NCBI GenBank assembly: GCA_050015275.1
Contig: JBEKBS010000012.1
Location: 1 to 64,000, forward strand
Direction: 5' to 3'
Length of the DNA stretch: 64,000 bases
Source of the DNA: DATKJS01 sp050015275
GTDB lineage: Bacteria; Acidobacteriota; Aminicenantia; Aminicenantales; Saccharicenantaceae
A program made the position numbers and the translations under genes. The first letter of the stretch is position 1. Every line of letters begins with the position of its first letter. This document shows positions 1 to 6,301 of this stretch, one piece after another. The notes beneath the pieces were generated by a model that was not told where the DNA came from, did not search any database, and was given only the letters and a program-made list of their open reading frames with translations.

Positions 1-120
1 GGATTAAAAAGGCCGGCCGTTGGCAGTGCGTGGCGACTAATGTCTCGGCGATAGCACAGAAATAGTCCCACTCCGCTTCAGGCATCCCGGCGACTGAACG
101 AGTTCGTCAAATCGGCTAGG

Positions 121-147
121 GGATTGGTCTACCCTCCCGCCGGGATA
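121..147. repeat. intergenic repeat A, copy 1
   Basis: A 27-base segment containing TGGTCT..CC.TCC.GCCGGGA matches 21 of 27 bases of 5077-5103. Both copies lie in noncoding DNA. The surrounding bases 1-251 hold no convincing gene; the only open frame there (37-222, reverse) has no family resemblance or ribosome-binding site. Confidence 0.5.
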
Positions 148-210
148 CTGGAACAAGGGCCGATTTTCAAGCGTTCCAAAGGGGATGAATTGACTTCGCA
201 GTCCCGACAT

Positions 211-228
211 GAAAGGTAACACGAAAGG
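211..228. repeat. 18-bp repeat B, copy 1
   Basis: GAAAGGTAACACGAAAGG matches 17 of 18 bases at 1787-1804 in the same orientation. The two copies bracket the DUF488 operon and the tRNA-Leu remnant. Each copy is itself an internal near-duplication of the ACACGAAAGG word, as seen in arm sites of tyrosine integrases. That function is inference. Confidence 0.5.
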
Positions 229-251
229 AGGGTTCGCGGCGCGGGGCGGTG

Positions 252-1043
252 CTAGGCCCTTTTTATAGGAGGATAAAAAACACCCAAAACAGTAAAAATG
301 TCTTGAAATCTATGCAGGTTGCCTACGTAGAAGAAAACTTCTCTTGTAGTACTATCGACCATCATCATCCAACGTTGCTTAATCTTACTCAGTAGTTCTC
401 GTTCATCGCGATAGATTCCTCTCCATTTACGATAAGATTGGTGTATTTCCCAGTCTATTATGGAGAGCGTGTGTCCTGCACAATCGGGTTCTGAAATGCA
501 CTTGAACTGGTAGTAGAATTGGAAAGGAATCTCTTCTGCTGGCTCCTTTGGCTTATCAAAGAGGCCGGGGCGTGCATAGGCCTTTTCTCTTTTGGCCGAA
601 TCCGTAATCTGCCGCTTTTTTGTCAGAAATGAGACGCCCTCAGGCTTAATGAGGCCCAAAGACGTTTTGTGTAGTTCTTCTTCTTTGAGCACTTGACACA
701 TGGACTTAACTGCTAGCTTTTGGACAATTGCTCTTCTTCTATCCCAACCATCTCTGTGCGTGTCGATTTGCTCAATTATCCTGATTGAGTTTGGCTGAAT
801 GCGAAGACTCTCCGGCCGCAAATCGTCCGTGGCCTTTGCGCAGTTCGCTTCAATCAGGCTATATTTCTTGAATTTCTGGTCGTTCTCGAGGTCGCGGTAA
901 GGTATTGGATAAAGCCTGACCCAAAAGCCCGTGTCCATATCTACCCCAGCGCAGCATACGGTTTCTCCATAGTTGTAGCTGGGATTGGGATATGCTTTGA
1001 CGGTAACGAAAACTCTCTTGGGTCGAAAATCAAGCCTTTTCAA
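252..1043 (-). CDS. uncharacterised protein in operon with DUF488 gene
   Basis: A 263-residue soluble protein that I do not recognise. It starts with a basic, beta-rich segment (KRVFVTVKAYPNPS, then a WVRLYP motif near residue 43). It has a charged helical middle and ends in an aromatic-rich region with FKC...C.GH (about 180-191), IIDWEIHQ, a KWRGIYRDE segment and a YVGN....F.VLGVFYPP tail. The two cysteines and the histidine could bind metal, but no known zinc fold is clear. Its ATG overlaps the DUF488 stop by four bases, so the two are almost certainly translated together and likely act together. Its presence in a defence-rich island suggests a defensive or nucleic-acid-related role; this is inference. 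No signal peptide or membrane segment is seen. Confidence 0.75.
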   Translation of the reverse strand: MKRLDFRPKRVFVTVKAYPNPSYNYGETVCCAGVDMDTGFWVRLYPIPYRDLENDQKFKKYSLIEANCAKATDDLRPESLRIQPNSIRIIEQIDTHRDGWDRRRAIVQKLAVKSMCQVLKEEELHKTSLGLIKPEGVSFLTKKRQITDSAKREKAYARPGLFDKPKEPAEEIPFQFYYQFKCISEPDCAGHTLSIIDWEIHQSYRKWRGIYRDERELLSKIKQRWMMMVDSTTREVFFYVGNLHRFQDIFTVLGVFYPPIKRA

Positions 1044-1483
1044 ACGTGGACGATTCTTAGCCCGTTCCCGTCATGCTCTTTTATCTTCATCGCGACGGCC
1101 GAGCGGTGACAATACTCCGGGATACGTTCGAAGCACATTAGGCAGGTGACGCCATCACGTACATACTCGTAGGCCTTTGTAATAGCATCTGGATTGTCCT
1201 CTAGATACTTCGAGTATGACGAAAAGAACCTACCATAATCATGGTCTTCCTTAAGTTGATGGCGTATATGGGAGGGGCTTCCAAGTGACTTGATGTGTAC
1301 GTACTCAATGCTCTCAGCCTCGACCCTGCTTTTCAATTGCGACTTTGAGAATCCCTTCTTTCTGGATATCGGTATTTCCCTCACATCTATGAGCCGAGTG
1401 ATGTTGAAGGTTTTAAGATAGCCTATGAATGTGTCGATATCTCGGCCTTCATAACCAACCGTAAACAATTCTTGAGCATTCAT
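1040..1483 (-). CDS. DUF488 family protein
   Basis: About 147 residues. The DUF488 hallmarks are in order: TVGYEGRDIDTFIGYL, LIDVRE.P.SRK.GFSK, IEYVH...LG, and a C-terminal CLMCFERIPEYCHRS with two cysteines and a Cys-His pair. The biochemical role of the family is not firmly established, although members often sit beside restriction or other defence genes. I place the start at 1483 because the family normally begins just before TVGYEG, and a perfect TATAAT on the reverse strand (1496-1491) lies only seven bases upstream. In-frame starts at 1492 and 1507 are possible, but 1507 would place the TATAAT inside the gene. It is the first gene of a two-gene operon with the 263-residue protein. Confidence 0.85.
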   Translation of the reverse strand: MNAQELFTVGYEGRDIDTFIGYLKTFNITRLIDVREIPISRKKGFSKSQLKSRVEAESIEYVHIKSLGSPSHIRHQLKEDHDYGRFFSSYSKYLEDNPDAITKAYEYVRDGVTCLMCFERIPEYCHRSAVAMKIKEHDGNGLRIVHV

Positions 1484-1490
1484 CCTGCCC

Positions 1491-1521
1491 ATTATACTCC
1501 AGACCATTCGGGAAAAAGCAA
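1491..1521 (-). promoter_or_regulatory. candidate promoter of the DUF488 operon
   Basis: On the reverse strand a perfect TATAAT (1496-1491) is preceded by TTGCTT (1521-1516) at a 19-base spacing. The transcript would start almost at the preferred ATG (1483), giving a nearly leaderless mRNA. The -35 element is weak. Confidence 0.4.
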
Positions 1522-1626
1522 GGGGGGAATCCTTCCGTATTAATGACTTTGGTCGGGCCCTTTAAAACGGTTTTATCCACACCGTTTCAACAGGGGGAGA
1601 GGTCTTTGCCCAGTGGAATAGACTCA

Positions 1627-1688
1627 CTGGACTCAAAATCCCGTCCGGGGCAACTCGGGTGTGGGTTCGATTCCCTCCACCGGCACCA
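1627..1688 (+). other. degenerate 3' remnant of a tRNA-Leu(CAA) gene (attachment-site-like)
   Basis: The segment reads as the 3' part of a leucine tRNA. It has an anticodon arm with loop CTCAAAA (anticodon CAA at 1634-1636), a long variable arm (CCGGG-GCAA-CTCGG), a T arm with GGTTCGATTCC, the acceptor half CACCGGC and an encoded CCA. No matching 5' half (GCCGGTG plus a D arm) occurs upstream. The anticodon stem and T stem each carry a mismatch, so it is not a functional tRNA. Such 3' fragments are left when elements insert in tRNA genes. Its orientation puts the corresponding element to its left. Confidence 0.7.
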
Positions 1689-2105
1689 ATAAAATCAATC
1701 AGTTAGACCTCAGATTGAGGTCTACTTTAGTGAGGGGTCAAGGGAGCCAAAAGGAGCCAAAAAGGGCGGTTTTCAGCCACCAACACGAAAGGTGACACGA
1801 AAGGTTGGCGGGCCGGCGCTTTCACTATCAGTTTGATAATTGAAAATCCCGGTCCAATGCTTATAACAAGGAGGCTTGCATATCTTGGAGGCCGCGAGAT
1901 GCTCGAAGCAGCGCCCCCATTTCAAGCCGCTGTTGATGGTTCTGCTTACTATGGGCATGTGACCGAACAAAGCTTTTGGGCTGCGCTGGGCCTACGACGG
2001 GGGGATATGGGGGCCGTTTAGAAGTTGAGCCGAGTCTATGCGTCGCCTTCGCAGGCCGTGACAGTGCAAACCATCTCGGGCCGACCAGTCGGCTGCCCTG
2101 CACAG
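1689..2105. repeat. noncoding stretch with hairpin and short repeats beside the tRNA-Leu remnant
   Basis: No gene is seen here. Directly after the tRNA remnant is a perfect inverted repeat, AGACCTCA-GAT-TGAGGTCT (1705-1723). Then comes a tandem 11-base repeat of GGAGCCAAAA type (1742-1763), and then 18-bp repeat B, copy 2 (1787-1804), which matches 211-228. Short tandem words next to a tRNA 3' end are typical of integrase arm-binding regions. That role is inferred. Small open frames at 1833-2021 and 1861-2214 look spurious. Confidence 0.55.
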
Positions 2106-3050
2106 CTAGATATTTAATCTTGTCTGAAGCGGGCAATGGTCCCGGAACAAACCCCAGATATCGATATCTGTCCCTTTGAAAGTAATGCCCCAAGAATCTG
2201 AAATGGCACGCCACTCAGCAGCGCCCAGACCGAGTGAGGTTCCATACTTCTCAGGCTTATTTTTAAGTGTGTGAATGCCTAATCTCTTTAAGTTTGTAGG
2301 ATGATAACCAAAACCGAGAAAATAGATTTTGGATGCTTGCTCTAAGAGTTCGATAGCTTTTTGAAAAACAGTTGCATGTTCATCTTTTTCAGACATTACT
2401 TGAATATTATTGCCTGCGAGTCGTATTTCGTCGAGGTTGTCGGTGTTCTTATACGGTCTAACATGATTGCCGCCCTGCCAGGGTAGCGAGCCGAGAGACC
2501 CATGCACGTGAATGATAGGAATAGCAGAAAGCAAATCAGCACATTCGGTATCCGTCTTCCGATATCGAAACTTTAGTGCTGTAAAAAGGTAATGCTCGAG
2601 CGAACGGTCATAATTAAATGTAATAACTGAAAGTCGATTTAACCTGAATACGGCAGCATCGTTTGTCGCAAGTTTATCCATTAAGTATCTGTACCAACTT
2701 GTCGGCATATCAGTATGACTTCCGGCATTGAATAGGCGCCGCTCATTTTCATATGGAATCAGACTCAATGCCATTGCTAATTTTCCTACTTCCATAAATT
2801 CATCGCGATGCTCTAAGAATGCGTCAACCGAAGGGGGGTCCGCGTATGTGAGCGCAGAATGGAAATTCAATATCTGTTTATTATTGATTCCTAAACTGAG
2901 CAATTTCCCCCAAAGGAAGCTCTTATTAGGGTCTCGCGATTGAGTATCAAGCTTCCTCTTTATCAAGAAGAATAATTCGCGGCCTGAAGGAAATCCATAT
3001 GGCATGCTCGCCCCGGCTCCCAGAATAAGCACGGTCGGGTCTTCAATCAT
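2106..3050 (-). CDS. SIR2-like NAD-binding protein, probable anti-phage effector
   Basis: A 314-residue single-domain protein. SIR2-type Rossmann motifs are visible: LILGAGAS-PYGFPSG at 8-23 (NAD loop), ITFNYD at 143-148, HVHGSLG at 181-187 with the expected catalytic histidine at 183, and FLGFGYHPTNLKRLG at 244-258. The four-cysteine zinc module of true sirtuin deacetylases is absent. This is the SIR2_2 type found in bacterial defence, where such domains degrade NAD+ during infection. No partner gene (Argonaute, HerA or a STAND ATPase) lies beside it, so it would act as a stand-alone SIR2 or with a distant partner. The ribosome-binding site is weak. Function is inferred from family and location. 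Confidence 0.85.
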   Translation of the reverse strand: MIEDPTVLILGAGASMPYGFPSGRELFFLIKRKLDTQSRDPNKSFLWGKLLSLGINNKQILNFHSALTYADPPSVDAFLEHRDEFMEVGKLAMALSLIPYENERRLFNAGSHTDMPTSWYRYLMDKLATNDAAVFRLNRLSVITFNYDRSLEHYLFTALKFRYRKTDTECADLLSAIPIIHVHGSLGSLPWQGGNHVRPYKNTDNLDEIRLAGNNIQVMSEKDEHATVFQKAIELLEQASKIYFLGFGYHPTNLKRLGIHTLKNKPEKYGTSLGLGAAEWRAISDSWGITFKGTDIDIWGLFRDHCPLQTRLNI

Positions 3051-3354
3051 CTATGCACTCTCATTGGGACAATCTGTGGCGTGGCTTAGGCCTAATCGCC
3101 TCATTCACCTTTGTTAAGCCGATTCTACCGTGGCCCCGCCGGCGGCGCAATAGGCGGGTCTCCAGGGCAGGGGAAGAGGCCGGGGAGGGCTCGGACCTTC
3201 ATCGACAGGCCGAAACCGGGGGCGTTTTCAGTCTGTTTTGGCACGCCACCGGCACACGGCGGGCACTACGCCCGCAGACTACTCACGCTAACGTTATGCA
3301 GACTTCCCCCTCTATAGCTAAGTTAATAGCGTTCCCTCAGCCGTGCGAACCGTG
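3051..3354. repeat. noncoding gap with repeat C copy 1 and a GC-rich hairpin
   Basis: No credible gene is present. Bases 3236-3259 match 22 of 24 bases of 5053-5076 (TTTT.GCACGCCACCG.CACACGG). A perfect hairpin, GCGGGC-ACTAC-GCCCGC, follows at 3259-3275 without a T-run, so it is not an obvious terminator. Confidence 0.5.
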
Positions 3355-4761
3355 CTACTGCTTCACGTAAACGTTGATAGGCGTCAGAAGGGGTTTGCCG
3401 TTCGTCCCTTTACCAATAATCTCGGTCTGACCGATAAGAATGTAGCCAGCCGGGACAGCATAGCCGGGGCGCATCAGGAGCACCGACCCGGAGACTAAGC
3501 CAGACCCAGCCGGTCCCGCCGGTCCCATTGCACCGACCGGTCCCGCAGGCCCCGCTGGACCGGCAGGTCCCTTTGCTCCCGCCGGGCCCTGAGGCCCCGA
3601 AGGTCCCATTGGACCCACCGAACCGGTTGCCCCGGCAGGACCCGCAGGTCCCGCAGGCCCGATTGCACCAGTTGGACCGGCTGGCCCTACCGCTCCCGCA
3701 GGTCCCGCAGGGCCTATTGCACCGGTTGCACCAGTTGGACCGGCTGGCCCTACCGCTCCCGCAGGTCCCGCAGGCCCGATTGCACCAGTTGGACCCGCTG
3801 GACCCGTAGGGCCTGCTGGACCTGGGATACCTTGCGGACCAGCCGGTCCCGCAGGCAACGACGCAGGCGGGACCGTGCCCAGGCGACCATCGCTGGTTAT
3901 CCCGACGACGGACGGAGTCAGTGAAGGGTCTATGGGATTTTCGACAATCCCTGCGATGAACGTTTGATTCTGCCCTGTCGGGTTAATTGGAGACCCGGGG
4001 TTGTTAGGGTTGTTATAAGGGCTTCCGATTCGAATTGTGTTGGTGTCGCTGGCCTGGCCATCCACGTAGGCCCCCAGAATAATGTTGTAAGAACCGGTTT
4101 GGAGGTTGCAGCCGGCCCCATACCCCATAGCTACATTGAACCCACCGGTGGTGTTATTCTGGAGCGCATAATTTCCGGTGGCTGTGTTCCAGCTGCCGGT
4201 TGTGTTCATATAGAGCCCTGCCATTCCGATGTCTACATTCGCCCCGCCGGTGGTGTTCATGCGGAGACCGCCTATGCCTATGTTAGAGTCGCCGGCGTTC
4301 AAATAGAGCGCCGCCGCCCCGATGGCTATGTTATTGTTGCCGGTGGTGTTCGCATAGAGCGCCGCCGCCCCGATGGCTGTGTTATAGCCGCCTGTGGTGT
4401 TGAGCCCGAGCGCATCACATCCGATGGCTGTGTTATTGCTGCTGGTGGTGTTGGAGGAGAGCGCATACCATCCGATGGCTGTGTTATAGCCGCCTGTGTT
4501 AACGGCGAGCGTGCCTATCCCGTATCCCGTGTTATGGTTGGAATCCTCGACGTCGCCGGAGCCTGCTGGCTCTCCATAGCCAGCTGGCTCTACAGATGTC
4601 CCCGTTAGCCGGAATGATATCCGGGGTGAGCCGTTGCTGAGCGCTTCGCCCCCCGGCGTTACCAAGGTGAAGGCTACGGGCGAAACTCTGCCCCCACGGG
4701 CAAACAACAACCCTCCGGAAACAACCAAGATACCCAAGACCAAAACCGACCATTTCTTCAT
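3355..4761 (-). CDS. secreted protein with head-type glycine repeats and collagen-like GPAGP repeats
   Basis: A 468-residue protein. It has an N-terminal signal peptide (MKKWSVLVLGILVVSGGLLFARG), then about residues 80-240 of tandem repeats of the form NTTGGYNTAIGAAALY. These resemble the trimeric head repeats of YadA-like adhesins and some phage fibres. From about 300 to 420 there is a collagen-like tract of Gly-Pro-Ala/Gly-Pro-Thr triplets, then a short globular C-terminus (SGSVLLMRPGYAVPAGYILIG). Both repeat types trimerise, so an extended extracellular fibre is likely. There is no YadA anchor or sortase signal. The start is firm: GGAGGGG lies five bases before ATG. It stands alone and may be cargo unrelated to the defence genes. 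Confidence 0.85.
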   Translation of the reverse strand: MKKWSVLVLGILVVSGGLLFARGGRVSPVAFTLVTPGGEALSNGSPRISFRLTGTSVEPAGYGEPAGSGDVEDSNHNTGYGIGTLAVNTGGYNTAIGWYALSSNTTSSNNTAIGCDALGLNTTGGYNTAIGAAALYANTTGNNNIAIGAAALYLNAGDSNIGIGGLRMNTTGGANVDIGMAGLYMNTTGSWNTATGNYALQNNTTGGFNVAMGYGAGCNLQTGSYNIILGAYVDGQASDTNTIRIGSPYNNPNNPGSPINPTGQNQTFIAGIVENPIDPSLTPSVVGITSDGRLGTVPPASLPAGPAGPQGIPGPAGPTGPAGPTGAIGPAGPAGAVGPAGPTGATGAIGPAGPAGAVGPAGPTGAIGPAGPAGPAGATGSVGPMGPSGPQGPAGAKGPAGPAGPAGPVGAMGPAGPAGSGLVSGSVLLMRPGYAVPAGYILIGQTEIIGKGTNGKPLLTPINVYVKQ

Positions 4762-5142
4762 TTTTCCCCTCCAAGGTAAGAAGATTTGCGCGCATAATAG
4801 ACCGCATCTATACGGACTGAGGCGGATTTTACAGAAACGACGTAATGGACATTACGCCGACCCCCCCCGGGTCGTTTGCTCTAGCGATTAAATAGTGCGT
4901 CTCCAGAGCTAGCGTGTCAAGGGGTTTCATACCGCATTGCTCGGCCAACCCCTAAAACACGTCGGGGGGTGATGAGCTCTTCTGACAGACGGAGGGCCGG
5001 ACTAACCCCGGAAAAAGCCCTCTACAAGGCAAGGACAGCAGAGGCCCTCAGGTTTTAGCACGCCACCGTCACACGGGGACTGGTCTGCCTTCCTGCCGGG
5101 ACGTCCTCTACATTAAGCCACTCACCGTCCAGCTCTTGAAGG
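4762..5142. repeat. noncoding gap with repeats C and A
   Basis: No gene is seen. The right end holds repeat C copy 2 (5053-5076, matching 3236-3259), immediately followed by repeat A copy 2 (5077-5103, matching 121-147). Here the two repeat types abut, whereas elsewhere they are separate. The left part contains the upstream region of the collagen-like gene, including a TATTAT box on the reverse strand. Confidence 0.5.
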
Positions 5143-6039
5143 TTACTCTTCGCTAAAATAGTCGAGGTCTATACGCTTGACCGGGTAGTTCGATACGAGA
5201 GAAACGCCGATGTTATTGTCTATCATGAACTCAGCCAACTCCTCTCCACCGATGAGGACAATCTTATTGTCGATTCTCGAGGCATAGTCCTGAGCCTCCT
5301 TGGAGAAGGTGGCTGTGGTGATGAAGATGCCCTTCTTCGCTCGTTGGCCCTGCAATGCACCAGCGAATTTCTGAATTTCAGGCCGCCCGACTGTATTCTC
5401 CCATCGTTTCGCTTGGATATAGATGGTATCGAGGCCCAGCTTGTCTTCCTTGATTATGCCGTCAATCCCTTCGTCTCCAGTCCCTCCAATAGCTTTGCTA
5501 GCGTCTGGTCGACTGCCTCCGTAGCCCATCTTCACAAGTAGTTCGATGACTATCCGCTCGAACAGCTTGGGTGTAGTGCTCTTGATTTGGGCCAGCATCT
5601 CATTGGCCAGGTTGTTCTTCAGGCTCTGATACGCTTCTTCCAGCACTTCCTCGGGAGTGTGAGGCTCCTCGGGAGGCCGTTTGGGGGTCCGTACCCCTCC
5701 AGCTCGGAATTCTTTAAACCCCTCATACTTGTCGAGGAAGCCAATATCGATACGTGGAGGGTTGCCCTTCAGAGCCTCCCTGCCCCTCTCAGTTATCTGG
5801 ATATGCCCTCGACTCTTCGATTCGAGAAGCCCAGCCTTCTTCATGTATGTTCTGGACCAACCGACCCGATTATCGAATGTGGGTTGGAGGCCTGAGGGCA
5901 GAAGTTCCCGCCGCTCTTCGTCGGTCAGCTTGAACCGGACGGCAAGAGCCTCAATCGCCTCCCTCAGGGTATGTTCCTTGCCGTCCCTGAGGAATTCGAG
6001 GAGGGGCAACATGATTGTTTGGAAATCGGGTATGGCCAT
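5143..6039 (-). CDS. mrr: Mrr-family type IV restriction endonuclease
   Basis: 298 residues. The N-terminal Mrr winged-helix domain spans about 1-95 (MAIPDFQTIMLPLLEFLRDG). A variable linker follows, then a C-terminal PD-(D/E)xK nuclease domain from about 155 to 290. The catalytic signature is GTGDEGIDGII (Asp193) followed by IYIQAKRW (Gln209, Lys211). Mrr proteins cleave DNA carrying modified bases, so this would restrict foreign methylated DNA. The open frame extends to 6222, but the start is 6039: GGAGGA lies 7 bases before that ATG and similarity to the family begins there. It is divergent from the hsd operon, and the 262-base gap (6040-6301) should hold both promoters. Confidence 0.92.
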   Translation of the reverse strand: MAIPDFQTIMLPLLEFLRDGKEHTLREAIEALAVRFKLTDEERRELLPSGLQPTFDNRVGWSRTYMKKAGLLESKSRGHIQITERGREALKGNPPRIDIGFLDKYEGFKEFRAGGVRTPKRPPEEPHTPEEVLEEAYQSLKNNLANEMLAQIKSTTPKLFERIVIELLVKMGYGGSRPDASKAIGGTGDEGIDGIIKEDKLGLDTIYIQAKRWENTVGRPEIQKFAGALQGQRAKKGIFITTATFSKEAQDYASRIDNKIVLIGGEELAEFMIDNNIGVSLVSNYPVKRIDLDYFSEE

Positions 6040-6301
6040 TTCAACTCCTCCCACATAACGCTTTGAGATGGATGTTATTCTCGACGATTCGCAGATGTCA
6101 AGGTTCGCCCCAGTCGATGCGGGACGTCTGTCTAACACGGTAGTAACCCCCATCCTTCGCCGAAAAAAGGCCTCTACGGGCCTCCCGGGGCCATTAACGG
6201 CTGATTGACACCGATTCTCCACTTGAAATATAGTGCGAAGAGGTCATCCGGCGTCTATTCCGTCCAAGATGGGCATGTGTCGGTTATCAAGGGGCTAACA
6301 A

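Noticed and set aside
37..222. 61-codon open frame at the left edge
   Set aside because: No ribosome-binding site or similarity, and it contains intergenic repeats A and B.
243..264. Rho-independent terminator (GGGC...GCCC plus T-run) at the left edge
   Set aside because: The stem has only 4 bp and the T-run orientation is opposite to the DUF488 operon.
1600..1688. Complete tRNA-Leu gene
   Set aside because: The acceptor 5' half and a proper D arm are missing and two stems carry mismatches.
3051..3354. Possible integron attC site (GTTAAGC at 3112-3118 and a nearby hairpin)
   Set aside because: No matching RYYYAAC partner in the right place, and no integron integrase in the window.
3528..3840. 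Repetitive DNA resembling a CRISPR or satellite array
   Set aside because: The periodicity is 9 or multiples of 9 bases and encodes Gly-x-y collagen triplets in the secreted protein; there are no constant repeats with unique spacers.
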